Source: Streptococcus sp. oral taxon 431 (lineage in GTDB: Bacteria > Bacillota > Bacilli > Lactobacillales > Streptococcaceae). Taken from it: a DNA stretch of 57,389 bases. The stretch lies in assembly GCF_023115445.1 (NCBI RefSeq), contig NZ_JALDUI010000015.1:1-57389 (forward strand), in the 5' to 3' direction. Of this stretch, positions 36,752 to 47,173 are shown in pieces (position 1 is the first letter of the stretch; each line of letters opens with the position of its first letter). The notes under the pieces were generated by a model. It made no database searches. It saw only the letters and a list, made by a program, of their open reading frames with translations, and had not been told where the DNA came from. The position numbers were made by a program, and so were the translations under genes.

Positions 36752-37833
36752 TGGTGAAAAAAATTATGTTACATGGTGCAACGGATTATGGTTCAAGTAA
36801 CTACGGTGATTATCTTTACGGTGAGATTGTCTATGATTTATTAGAATCTAAAGGATACGAAGTTTCTTTTTATAATCCATCAGATTTCTTTCAAACGTAT
36901 TTGAAAGAATATCGTCAAAAACAAGCGTTTACTAAAAAACAAGCAGATGCTATTTTGTATATTCCAGGAGGATATTTTGGAGAAGGGCATAATGCACGTT
37001 TTCGTGATAATTTAATCCAATTTAAGCGATTTTTACCTTTGGGAATTTGGGCTTCATATTTTAAAAAGCCTATAGGAGTTGTAGGTATTGGTGCAGGGCC
37101 TAATAACGATTCTTTGATGAATTATGGTATAAAGAGAATTATTAACAATGCTCAATTTATTACAGTTCGTGATCGAGAATCATTTGATTCTTTGAAGAGT
37201 TTGTCTCCTTCGGCTCCAGTGTATGAAGCTTTTGATTTAATTGTTTCAAGTAAATTAAGAGAAGAAAAAACAGAGCAGTTGTATCAATTGAAAAGAGAAT
37301 CCAAGGATAGAAAGATAATTCTTGTTCACTATAATCATTCCAAAGAGGCTCTTGAAAAATTTGCAAAATCAGTTAATCTTTTTCTAGAAAACCATCCTAA
37401 CTATTATGTTGTAGTAACTTCTGATTCCATTCTACCTTATGAAGACGAATATTATCAGGAATTTAGAAAATTAGTTAGAACTGAGGATTGTTTTCAATTC
37501 AGGTATCATTCTCCTGCAGAAATGACATCATTGTTGAAAATGGTCGATGTGGTTTTAACTTGTAAATTACATGTTGGAGTAGTGGCAACATGTTTTAATA
37601 AATCTGTGATTGCTATTGCATGCCATCCAGAAAAAACAGCACGTTATTATGAAGCTATTGGAGAGTTGCAACGTTGTGAATCTTTATTTGATTCAAGTGT
37701 TAGTAATATTGTAGAGAAACTTGAAACTTTTCATTTAAAACCAATAAAAATACCTTCAGAATTGGTGTTGAAAGCGAGAAGTAGTTTAGACTATTTAGAT
37801 CTTTTTTTGGAAGGACTAGTTCGTGAAAGTTGA
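36751..37833 (+). CDS. Polysaccharide pyruvyl transferase family protein
   Basis: A 360-residue protein of the CsaB-like family: a GATDYGSSNYGDYLYGEIVYDLL opening segment, GVVGIGAGPNND near 108, FITVRDRESFDSL near 137, and CKLHVGVVATCFNKSVIAIACHPEK near 271-295. The start is GTG, overlapping the wzy stop by 1 bp, with AGGAGG 11 bp upstream; a second GTG and an ATG follow in frame. It may add a 4,6-pyruvate ketal to a sugar. Some family members do other reactions, so this is a family call. Confidence 0.78.
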   Translation: MVKKIMLHGATDYGSSNYGDYLYGEIVYDLLESKGYEVSFYNPSDFFQTYLKEYRQKQAFTKKQADAILYIPGGYFGEGHNARFRDNLIQFKRFLPLGIWASYFKKPIGVVGIGAGPNNDSLMNYGIKRIINNAQFITVRDRESFDSLKSLSPSAPVYEAFDLIVSSKLREEKTEQLYQLKRESKDRKIILVHYNHSKEALEKFAKSVNLFLENHPNYYVVVTSDSILPYEDEYYQEFRKLVRTEDCFQFRYHSPAEMTSLLKMVDVVLTCKLHVGVVATCFNKSVIAIACHPEKTARYYEAIGELQRCESLFDSSVSNIVEKLETFHLKPIKIPSELVLKARSSLDYLDLFLEGLVRES

Positions 37834-39064
37834 TAGAATTTCATTTATAAAAAATACAAGTTCTCTCTACATTCTGAATATTGTTAAATTACTATTTCCT
37901 TTATTAACACTTCCCTATTTAACAAGGGTGCTTTCACTAGATGCGTATGGAATGGTTACTTATGTTAAAGCGTTAATAGCTTATGTTCAACTAGTGATTG
38001 ATTTTGGTTTCATGCTGTCAGCTACAAAAAACATTGTGAATGCTTGTGCTAATCCCTCAAAGATTGGAAGGATAGTTGGAGATACTCTAGCCGAAAAAAT
38101 ATTTTTATCTATCATTTCGATTCTAATTTACAGCATACTGATGTGGCAAATCCCAATAATGAGAGAGAATATTCTTTTTTCAGTTCTTTATTTGCTGGCG
38201 ACTGTGACTAATATTTTTATCTTTGACTTTTTATTTCGTGGAATTGAAAAAATGCATGCAGTTGCAATTCCTTATGTTGTTTCTAAAACTATCATTACAA
38301 TTTTGACATTTATTGTAGTCAAAGATGATTCTTCTATTTTATGGATTCCGATATTGGAAGGAGTCGGGAATTTAGTTGCTGCAGTAGTTTCTTACGGCTT
38401 CCTTCATCATTATGGAATCAAATTATCATTTTCTGACCTCCCTGTTTGGGTTAAAGATTTAAAGGAATCATCTATTTATTTTTTATCTAATTTTGCAACT
38501 ACTATTTTTGGTGTGTTTACAACAGTTATTTCGGGTTTTTATTTACAGAGTCAAGAGATTGCCTTTTGGGGGATAGCACTGCAACTGCTTTCGGCAGCGA
38601 AATCTTTATATAATCCTATTGCTAATAGTTTATATCCGCATATGATACGTACCAAAGATATACAATCTGTTAAGAAGATTAACCGAATTATGCTTGTTCT
38701 GATTATCTTTGGAGTTTTGATTGTTTTGTTCTTTTCAAATCAAATTCTTTCTATAATTGGTGGTGAAAAATATACAATTTCAGCAGATTTTCTTAAGTAT
38801 TTATTACCCGCTTTTGTTGCTAGTTTTTATTCTATGATATACGGATGGCCTGTCTTAGGGGCTATTGATAAAGTGAAAGAAACTACAATGACAACTATAT
38901 TAGCTTCAATTGTCCAAATTCTGGGATTAGGAATATTTATCTTGTCTGATAATTTTAGTTTAGTAACATTAGCTATTTGTTCAAGTATGTCTGAGGTGGT
39001 GTTATGGATTAGCCGTTATCTAATTTATTTTAAGAACCGTTCATTATTTGTTAGGAGTAAGTAA
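37823..39064 (+). CDS. wzx: Repeat-unit flippase Wzx
   Basis: A 413-residue membrane protein with about 12 transmembrane helices, beginning at GTG inside the end of the pyruvyltransferase gene. N-terminal features (SLYILNIVKLLFPLLTLPYLTRVLSLDAYG) are typical of the MATE/PST exporters that flip lipid-linked repeat units. It lies next to the sugar-nucleotide genes, in a locus that also encodes Wzy. Substrate specificity should follow the completed repeat unit. Confidence 0.88.
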   Translation: MKVDRISFIKNTSSLYILNIVKLLFPLLTLPYLTRVLSLDAYGMVTYVKALIAYVQLVIDFGFMLSATKNIVNACANPSKIGRIVGDTLAEKIFLSIISILIYSILMWQIPIMRENILFSVLYLLATVTNIFIFDFLFRGIEKMHAVAIPYVVSKTIITILTFIVVKDDSSILWIPILEGVGNLVAAVVSYGFLHHYGIKLSFSDLPVWVKDLKESSIYFLSNFATTIFGVFTTVISGFYLQSQEIAFWGIALQLLSAAKSLYNPIANSLYPHMIRTKDIQSVKKINRIMLVLIIFGVLIVLFFSNQILSIIGGEKYTISADFLKYLLPAFVASFYSMIYGWPVLGAIDKVKETTMTTILASIVQILGLGIFILSDNFSLVTLAICSSMSEVVLWISRYLIYFKNRSLFVRSK

Positions 39065-39068
39065 ATAT

Positions 39069-40166
39069 ATGAAAAAAGTAGTTGTAGTGTTTGGAACTCG
39101 TCCAGAAGCTATCAAGATGTGTCCTTTGGTCAAAGAGTTAAGAACACGTAAGAATATTGAAACATTAGTTTGCGTTACAGGCCAACACCGTCAAATGTTA
39201 GATCAGGTCTTGGACACATTTGGAATTATACCTGATTTTGATTTATCTATTATGAAAGATAAACAAACTTTATTTGATGTGACCATTGGCATTTTGGAAG
39301 GAATGAAGACTATTTTAGAGTCAGAAAAACCTGATTTAGTGTTAGTTCATGGGGATACAAGTACGACATTTGCTAGTTCACTGGCGGCCTTTTATTTACA
39401 GATTCCAATTGGTCATGTTGAAGCTGGTTTGCGTACTTACGATATCTATTCACCTTATCCTGAAGAGTTTAATCGTCAAGCAGTAGGGGTTTTGGCTCAG
39501 TATCACTTTACCCCAACACAACTTTCGAAAGATAATCTTTTGAGAGAAGGAAAAACTCCAGAGAGCATATTTGTGACAGGTAATACGGCAATTGATGCTT
39601 TACAAACTACAATTCAAGAGGACTATACGCATCCTGAGTTAGAATGGATAGGAGAAAGCAGGTTTATTCTAATTACAGCTCATCGTCGTGAAAATCTTGG
39701 TGAACCGATGAGACATATGTTTAGAGCAATTAGAAGGATTATTGAAGAATATCCAGATGTCAAGGCTATTTATCCTATTCATATGAATCCTCGTGTTCGC
39801 CAAATTGCTGAGGAAGAATTAAGTGGCTGTGAACGTATCAAGATGATCGAACCTTTAGAAGTATTAGATTTTCACAACTTTTTATCAAGAAGTTATCTAA
39901 TTTTAACAGATAGTGGGGGTATTCAAGAAGAGGCTCCAAGTTTAGGAAAACCTGTTTTGGTTATGAGAGATACAACTGAACGTCCAGAGGGAATTGAAGC
40001 AGGGACTTTGAAACTTGTAGGTACTGATGAGAATAATATTTATAGGCATTTTAAAGAATTATTGGAAAATGATTCAGTTTATCAAGCTATGAGTCAAGCT
40101 TCAAATCCATATGGAGATGGAACAGCTTGTAAGAAAATTGCAGACATACTAGAAGGAGAAGTGTAA
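39069..40166 (+). CDS. mnaA: UDP-N-acetylglucosamine 2-epimerase (non-hydrolysing)
   Basis: A 365-residue WecB/MnaA enzyme that interconverts UDP-GlcNAc and UDP-ManNAc. Motifs: VVFGTRPEAIKM at the N terminus, VHGDTSTTFA, GHVEAGLRTYD, FNRQAVG, TGNTAIDAL, TAHRRENLG and TDSGGIQEEAP. I chose the ATG at 39069, giving MKKVVVVFGTRPEA with AGGAG 11 bp upstream; a TTG start 7 codons earlier is less likely. Within this locus it implies ManNAc, or a derivative, as a building block. Confidence 0.92.
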   Translation: MKKVVVVFGTRPEAIKMCPLVKELRTRKNIETLVCVTGQHRQMLDQVLDTFGIIPDFDLSIMKDKQTLFDVTIGILEGMKTILESEKPDLVLVHGDTSTTFASSLAAFYLQIPIGHVEAGLRTYDIYSPYPEEFNRQAVGVLAQYHFTPTQLSKDNLLREGKTPESIFVTGNTAIDALQTTIQEDYTHPELEWIGESRFILITAHRRENLGEPMRHMFRAIRRIIEEYPDVKAIYPIHMNPRVRQIAEEELSGCERIKMIEPLEVLDFHNFLSRSYLILTDSGGIQEEAPSLGKPVLVMRDTTERPEGIEAGTLKLVGTDENNIYRHFKELLENDSVYQAMSQASNPYGDGTACKKIADILEGEV

Positions 40167-40169
40167 TAT

Positions 40170-41231
40170 ATGTCACAATTTACAGGAAAAACTCTCCTAA
40201 TTACAGGAGGGACAGGTTCATTTGGGAATGCGGTTCTCAAGCGTTTTTTAGAGACAGATATTTCAGAGATTCGTATTTTTTCACGAGATGAAAAAAAACA
40301 GGATGATATGCGTCATGAATTTCAGGTAAAAGTACCAGAAGCGGCTGGGAAAATCCGTTTTTACCTAGGAGATGTGCGTGACTTGGCTTCAGTGAAAAAT
40401 GCTATGCATGGTGTGGATTATGTGTTTCATGCTGCTGCTCTTAAACAAGTACCTTCTTGTGAATTTTTCCCTGTAGAAGCGGTAAAAACTAACATTTTGG
40501 GAACGGAGAATGTCCTCACTGCGGCTATCGAAGCTGGTGTAAAGCAAGTTATTTGTCTTTCTACAGATAAGGCGGCTTATCCTGTCAATGCTATGGGAAC
40601 ATCCAAGGCTATGATGGAAAAGATTGCTGTTGCTAAGTCCCGGACGGTAAATTCTGAGCATACAAAGATATGTGTGACTCGCTATGGGAATGTTCTATGT
40701 AGCCGTGGATCTGTAGTTCCTCTTTGGATTGAGCAAATTAAGCAAGGAAATGCTCTTACAATTACTGAACCTAGCATGACACGTTTTGTCATGACATTGG
40801 AAGAAGCAGTAGACTTGGTCTTATTTGCATTTGAAGAAGGGAAATCTGGAGATATACTAGTTCAAAAAGCACCCGCATGTACGATTGAAGTGTTGGCTAA
40901 GGCTGTATCAGAAATTTTTGCCTCAGAACAAGATATTAAGATTATAGGTATTAGACACGGAGAAAAAATGTATGAAACACTATTAACTAATGAAGAGTGC
41001 GCAAATGCAATTGATTTGGGTGATTTTTATAGAGTTCCTAGTGATAATCGTAATCTTAACTATGATAAGTATTTCAAAGATGGTAGTACAAATAGAAATT
41101 TGTTGACAGAATTCAATAGTAATAATACTGATTTGATGGATGTAGAGCAAGTTAAAAGAAAGTTGCTAGAATTAGATGAAATACAGACAGCAATTCGTCA
41201 CATGGTAGCAGATGACGAAAAGAGCAAATGA
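40170..41231 (+). CDS. fnlA: UDP-GlcNAc 4,6-dehydratase/5-epimerase FnlA
   Basis: A 353-residue short-chain dehydrogenase-type enzyme (CapE/FnlA/WbjB group). The NAD(P) loop GGTGSFG is at residues 13-19, and STDKAAYPVNAMGTSKAMMEK carries the M-x3-K variant of the catalytic motif used in this group instead of Y-x3-K. RHGEKMYETL and a C-terminal EIQTAI segment follow. First step from UDP-GlcNAc toward UDP-L-FucNAc. It follows mnaA by 3 bp. Confidence 0.93.
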   Translation: MSQFTGKTLLITGGTGSFGNAVLKRFLETDISEIRIFSRDEKKQDDMRHEFQVKVPEAAGKIRFYLGDVRDLASVKNAMHGVDYVFHAAALKQVPSCEFFPVEAVKTNILGTENVLTAAIEAGVKQVICLSTDKAAYPVNAMGTSKAMMEKIAVAKSRTVNSEHTKICVTRYGNVLCSRGSVVPLWIEQIKQGNALTITEPSMTRFVMTLEEAVDLVLFAFEEGKSGDILVQKAPACTIEVLAKAVSEIFASEQDIKIIGIRHGEKMYETLLTNEECANAIDLGDFYRVPSDNRNLNYDKYFKDGSTNRNLLTEFNSNNTDLMDVEQVKRKLLELDEIQTAIRHMVADDEKSK

Positions 41232-41345
41232 TGTGAAATCTTTTAAGATACATTAAAGTTTTGAAGGATGTGTAATGTGTCATTTCATCGTCGAGAGAGT
41301 TGACTATTAAAATAGCATATAATGATATAAAACAAGGGGGGACGC

Positions 41346-42575
41346 ATGATTAAAAATGTTTTAATCACAGGAGCGAAAGGATTTGTAGGAAAAAATCTTA
41401 TCTGTACTCTGGAAGCTTTGAAGGATGGGCGAGATAGAACTCGTCCTAATTTAGAGATTGGAGAGATTTTTCAATATGATCGTGATACAGATCCGATTTT
41501 ATTAGAAGAATATTGTAAGAAAGCCGATTTTGTATTCCATTTAGCTGGCGTCAATCGTCCACAGAATCCTGATGAATTCATGGAGGGTAATTACGGTTTT
41601 TCCAGTAGACTATTAGAGATTTTAGAAAAGTATGAGAACACTTGTCCTGTTCTACTCTCTAGTTCTACTCAAGCTAGTTTAGAAGGCCGATTTTCAAACT
41701 CTGTATATGGACAATCTAAGCTAGCAGGGGAAGAACTATTCTTCGAATATGGAAATAAAACGGGAGCACCTGTCTTAGTTTACCGTTTCCCAAATCTGTA
41801 TGGGAAGTGGTGCCGACCTAACTACAATTCTGCTGTAGCAACTTTCTGTCATAATCTAGCTCACGATTTACCTATTCAGGTAAATGATCCAAGTGTAGAA
41901 TTGGAGTTGCTGTATATTGATGACTTGATACAAGAGTGTCTAACTGCATTGGAAGGAAATCCTCATCGTTGTAATTTAGATGGATTACAAATCTTACCTA
42001 GCCCATCAGGAAACTACTGTTATGTACCAACGACTCATCGTGCAACCCTAGGAGAGATTGTAGCTCTATTAGAAACATTTAAAAAACAGCCTGATAGTTT
42101 AGTTATGCCTGAAATTCCTCAAGGATCCTTTGAAAAGAAATTGTATTCTACCTACTTATCTTATTTACCAGTAGATAAGTTTAAGTTCCCTCTAAAAATG
42201 AATATAGATGAACGAGGTAGTTTCACGGAACTATTAAAAACGGAAAATGCGGGTCAATTTTCTGTCAATATTTCTAAACCTGGCATTACAAAAGGGCAAC
42301 ATTGGCATCATTCTAAGTGGGAATTTTTCATGGTTGTTTCTGGTCGTGCTTTAATACAAGAGCGTAGAATAGGACTGGATGAAAACGGGCAAGAGTATCC
42401 TATTCTGAACTTTGAAGTGTCGGGCGATAAGATTGAAGCAATACATATGATACCGGGCTATGCACATAATATTATTAATCTTTCTGATACAGAAAATTTA
42501 GTTACTGTAATGTGGGCTAATGAGTCATTTGATCCTAGCCGTCCAGATACTTTTTTTGAACAAGTGGAGAAATAA
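41346..42575 (+). CDS. fnlB: FnlB: NAD-dependent epimerase/reductase with cupin domain
   Basis: A 409-residue bifunctional protein of the CapF/FnlB/WbjC group. The N-terminal SDR domain (ITGAKGFVGKNL at 6-17; VYGQSKLAGEEL with YxxxK) reduces the intermediate. The C-terminal cupin (about 300-405; KGQHWHHSKWEFFMVVSG with metal-binding His) does 3-epimerisation. Middle step of the UDP-L-FucNAc pathway. It is separated from fnlA by 114 bp, an unusual gap within this otherwise tight operon; GGGGGG precedes the ATG. Confidence 0.93.
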   Translation: MIKNVLITGAKGFVGKNLICTLEALKDGRDRTRPNLEIGEIFQYDRDTDPILLEEYCKKADFVFHLAGVNRPQNPDEFMEGNYGFSSRLLEILEKYENTCPVLLSSSTQASLEGRFSNSVYGQSKLAGEELFFEYGNKTGAPVLVYRFPNLYGKWCRPNYNSAVATFCHNLAHDLPIQVNDPSVELELLYIDDLIQECLTALEGNPHRCNLDGLQILPSPSGNYCYVPTTHRATLGEIVALLETFKKQPDSLVMPEIPQGSFEKKLYSTYLSYLPVDKFKFPLKMNIDERGSFTELLKTENAGQFSVNISKPGITKGQHWHHSKWEFFMVVSGRALIQERRIGLDENGQEYPILNFEVSGDKIEAIHMIPGYAHNIINLSDTENLVTVMWANESFDPSRPDTFFEQVEK

Positions 42576-43760
42576 ATGAAAATTAAGACAGATTATAGTG
42601 ATATTCACTTTAAAGATAATGGAAAACTTAAGTTATTGATTATTGTGGGAACACGTCCTGAGATTATACGTCTAAGTAGTGTTATCACTAAATGTCGAAA
42701 GTATTTTGATGTTATTTTGGCACATACTGGACAAAACTATGATTATAATTTAAATGGTATTTTCTTTGATGATTTAGGTTTAGACTCTCCAGATGTATAC
42801 ATGGATGCTGTTGGAGATGATCTTGGTGCTACTGTAGGGAATATTATTAATACTTCATACAAATTGATGAATCAAATTAAACCAGATGCTTTATTGATTT
42901 TAGGGGATACAAATTCTTGTCTATCAGCTATTGCTGCCAAGCGTTTACATATTCCGATTTTTCATATGGAGGCTGGCAATCGCTGTAAGGATGAGTGTCT
43001 GCCCGAAGAGACTAATCGTCGGATTGTTGATATTATTTCAGATGTTAACTTAGCATACTCTGAACATGCTCGAAAGTATTTACATGAGTGTGGTTTACCT
43101 AAAGAGCGCACGTACGTAACTGGTTCTCCTATGGCAGAAGTGTTACATAAAAATTTATCTGCCATTGAGTCTTCAGATATCCATGAACGTTTGGGATTGA
43201 AAAAAGGAGGATATATCCTACTTTCAGCTCACCGTGAGGAAAATATTGATACAGATAAAAATTTTCTCTCTCTCTTCACAGCAATTAATAAATTAGCTGA
43301 AAAGTATAATATGCCAATCTTGTATTCTTGCCATCCTCGATCTAAGAAAAGATTAAAAGAGAGCAGTTTTGAATTAGATAAACGTGTGATTCAGCATGAG
43401 CCACTAGGATTCCATGACTATAATTGTTTACAAATGAATGCATTTGTTGTAGTATCTGATTCAGGAACTTTACCAGAAGAAAGTAGTTTCTTTACTAGTC
43501 AAGGCTATCCATTCCCAGCTGTATGTATTCGTACAAGTACAGAACGCCCTGAGTCCCTAGATAAGGCAGGATTTATTTTGGCAGGTATTGATGAAAATTC
43601 TCTTCTTCAAGCAGTTGAAACTGCTGTTAGCTTGGCAGAAGATGAGGATTTTGGCTTACCTGTACCAGACTATGTTGAGGAAAATGTCTCTACTAAAGTT
43701 GTTAAGATAATACAGAGCTATACAGGGATAGTGGATAAAATAGTTTGGCGGAAAAGCTAA
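42576..43760 (+). CDS. fnlC: FnlC: UDP-N-acetyl-L-fucosamine synthase
   Basis: A 394-residue 2-epimerase of the CapG/FnlC/WbjD group: IIVGTRPEIIRLS, HTGQNYDYNLNGIFFDDL, LGDTNSCLSAIAAKR, FHMEAGNRC, TGSPMAEV, SAHREENIDT and VSDSGTLPEE. Final step giving UDP-L-FucNAc. It is a paralogue of mnaA in the same locus, distinguished by the GNRC and SGTLPEE variants. It begins directly at the fnlB stop and is the last capsule gene before the ftsA region. Confidence 0.93.
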   Translation: MKIKTDYSDIHFKDNGKLKLLIIVGTRPEIIRLSSVITKCRKYFDVILAHTGQNYDYNLNGIFFDDLGLDSPDVYMDAVGDDLGATVGNIINTSYKLMNQIKPDALLILGDTNSCLSAIAAKRLHIPIFHMEAGNRCKDECLPEETNRRIVDIISDVNLAYSEHARKYLHECGLPKERTYVTGSPMAEVLHKNLSAIESSDIHERLGLKKGGYILLSAHREENIDTDKNFLSLFTAINKLAEKYNMPILYSCHPRSKKRLKESSFELDKRVIQHEPLGFHDYNCLQMNAFVVVSDSGTLPEESSFFTSQGYPFPAVCIRTSTERPESLDKAGFILAGIDENSLLQAVETAVSLAEDEDFGLPVPDYVEENVSTKVVKIIQSYTGIVDKIVWRKS

Positions 43761-44203
43761 GTTTTATATTTCATTTTATTAGCTAAATTTTAGGTTAGTT
43801 TGTCCAAAGGAATTCTTTAGGTGACTTGCAGATCGATTATTTTTTAGGATTATTGCTAATTAAATTTTCAATGAAAGTAAGTTCTTTAGGATTCGTTTTC
43901 TTTGTTCCATAGGAAATGCGTCAAACAAGGGGGGTGAATTCTTTCTATGTTATTTGCTGCGATGGAAAGAATTTTACAAACAAGACCTTAAAAAATAAAT
44001 GTTGAAATATTGCTATAAAGTATATTTTGAACTAGAGATATTTTAGGATTAGTGCCTTATCACTCATGCTAAAGGATGAAATGGTTTTATTAGAGAAGTC
44101 GAACTATGTGTGCTAGACACTCGCACTAGGAAATAGATTTATAGAATTTTCTTTTGGATAGTTGCGGAAAATAGGACCAATTTTCCAGTGATTTTATAAA
44201 AAG
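43761..44203. other. Intergenic right end of the capsule locus
   Basis: AT-rich and without a credible ORF. A short GGAAAAT/ATTTTCC hairpin lies at 44166-44186. It may be a decayed remnant of exchanged DNA, but I recognise no gene in it. Confidence 0.4.
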
Positions 44204-44335
44204 GCGGAGGAGGTAAAAACTCAATTTGAAGATAAAATTGAGTAAATCTTTCCGTTATAAAACGTATAGTATCAAGTTTTTTTGAACATCTGATATTATG
44301 CGTTTTCTTATTTTAAGGGGGCGTTTGCCCAGTCG
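44204..44335. repeat. SPRITE element, copy 2
   Basis: Begins near GGCGGAGGAGGTAAAA. It shares the AACTCAATTTGA-type small hairpin with copy 1, then a terminator-like stem (AACGTATAGTATCA with TGATATTATGCGTT, 44261-44304) and T. It probably ends capsule transcription before ftsA. Confidence 0.7.
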
Positions 44336-44435
44336 TTTTCTTTTATTTACCCACCGATGAAATCGTCGGATAATTATAAAAATTCAAGAAAAAGCTTGCG
44401 TAAATGTTAGAAAATTCGAGCACGAATGTATTTTT

Positions 44436-44446
44436 TGTGTTATAAT
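44436..44446 (+). promoter_or_regulatory. ftsA-ftsZ promoter (extended -10)
   Basis: TGTTATAAT, a perfect TATAAT with an extended TG, about 80 bp before ftsA. A small ATTCG-AGCA-CGAAT inverted repeat lies just upstream. Confidence 0.6.
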
Positions 44447-44525
44447 ATTCTGTGAGTAGTTATGCCTTGGTGTAGCTATTAAAAATAGAAGTGTGAAACT
44501 GGTAAGATAGAGAGGACGCAGTGTA

Positions 44526-45899
44526 ATGACTAGGAATGGTTTTTTTACAGGCTTAGATATCGGAACTAGCTCTATTAAAGTGTTGGTTGCAGAGCTTGTA
44601 AATGGTGAAGTAAATGTAATTGGCGTAAGTAATGCCAAAAGTAAAGGTGTCAAAGATGGGATTATCGTTGACATCGAAGCAGCAGCGACGGCTATTAAGT
44701 CTGCAATTTCTCAAGCAGAAGAAAAAGCAGGAATTTCAATCAAGTCTGTAAACGTTGGTTTGCCAGCTAATTTGCTACAAGTTGAGCCAACTCAAGGCAT
44801 GATTCCGGTGACATCAGATACAAGAGAAATTACAGATCAAGATGTTGAAAATGTGGTTAAATCAGCTTTGACTAAAAGTATGACTCCAGACCGTGAAGTT
44901 ATCACCTTTATTCCAGAGGAATTTGTCGTAGATGGATTCCAAGGAATTCGTGATCCTCGCGGAATGATGGGTGTGCGTTTGGAAATGCGCGGTCTCTTGT
45001 ACACTGGCCCACGTACGATTCTCCATAATCTTCGTAAAACTGTAGAGCGTGTAGGCATTCAAGTTGATAACGTGATTATTTCACCTCTTGCAATGGTTCA
45101 CTCTGTCTTGAATGAAGGTGAACGTGAGTTTGGTGCGACTGTTATCGACATGGGTGGTGGCCAAACGACGGTTGCCACTATTCGCAATCAAGAACTTCAA
45201 TATACAAATGTTAACCAAGAGGGTGGCGATTATGTCACAAAAGACATTTCAAAAGTTCTTAAGACTTCTAAGAAAATTGCAGAAGGTCTAAAATTGAACT
45301 ATGGTGAAGCTTATCCACCGCTAGCAAGCAAAGAAACTTTCCAAGTTGAAGTGATCGGTGAAGTTGAACCAGTTGAAGTGACCGAAGAATACTTGGCTGA
45401 GATTATTTCGGCAAGACTTAAGCACATTTTTGAGCAAATTAAGCAAGATTTGGAAAGACGTCACCTATTAGACTTGCCAGGAGGTATTGCTTTGATTGGT
45501 GGAAATGCCCTCCTTCCAGGCGTCGTTGAATTGGCCCAAGAAGTATTTGGAGTCCGTGTTAAGTTATTCGTACCAAATCAAGTTGGGATTCGTAATCCTG
45601 CTTTTGCCCATGTCATTAGCTTGTCAGAATTCGCTGGAAGCCTTACTGAAGTGAATGTTCTAGCTCAGCGAGCAATTCGAGGGGAAAATGCTTTAAGCCA
45701 CCAGCCACTTGACTTTAGAAGTTCAGCTCAACCTGTTTCACCTGTTTCTCCACGACCAGTATTTAATACAGTGACAACTTCTGAGCCTGAAACAACTCAA
45801 TCTGTTGAACCAGTAGCTCCTCTTCAATCAGAAGAAAAGAGCAAAGGTAAATTAACGGATCGTTTCCGTAGCTTGATTGGAAGCATGTTTGACGAATAA
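44526..45899 (+). CDS. ftsA: Cell division protein FtsA
   Basis: A 457-residue actin-fold protein that anchors FtsZ to the membrane. The ATP-fold motifs are GLDIGTSSIKVLV near residue 9, VIDMGGGQTT near 205 and IALIGGNALLPG near 320. A C-terminal amphipathic helix (LTDRFRSLIGSMF) binds the membrane after a Pro/Ser/Glu-rich linker (about 395-440). GAGAGGA lies upstream. Next to ftsZ as expected. Confidence 0.97.
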   Translation: MTRNGFFTGLDIGTSSIKVLVAELVNGEVNVIGVSNAKSKGVKDGIIVDIEAAATAIKSAISQAEEKAGISIKSVNVGLPANLLQVEPTQGMIPVTSDTREITDQDVENVVKSALTKSMTPDREVITFIPEEFVVDGFQGIRDPRGMMGVRLEMRGLLYTGPRTILHNLRKTVERVGIQVDNVIISPLAMVHSVLNEGEREFGATVIDMGGGQTTVATIRNQELQYTNVNQEGGDYVTKDISKVLKTSKKIAEGLKLNYGEAYPPLASKETFQVEVIGEVEPVEVTEEYLAEIISARLKHIFEQIKQDLERRHLLDLPGGIALIGGNALLPGVVELAQEVFGVRVKLFVPNQVGIRNPAFAHVISLSEFAGSLTEVNVLAQRAIRGENALSHQPLDFRSSAQPVSPVSPRPVFNTVTTSEPETTQSVEPVAPLQSEEKSKGKLTDRFRSLIGSMFDE

Positions 45900-45904
45900 A
45901 ATAG

Positions 45905-47172
<1,268 letters not shown>

Positions 47173-47173
<1 letters not shown>

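Noticed and set aside
39048..39068. TTG start for mnaA
   Set aside because: The ATG at 39069 gives the family-typical N terminus and has an AGGAG at workable distance.
43761..44203. Remnant transposase or sugar-mutase gene downstream of fnlC
   Set aside because: I looked for coding remnants in all frames by eye and found no recognisable motif, so I do not claim one.
44384..44674. Minus-strand frame overlapping the ftsA start
   Set aside because: It runs antisense through the ftsA promoter and N terminus, with no ribosome site or family.
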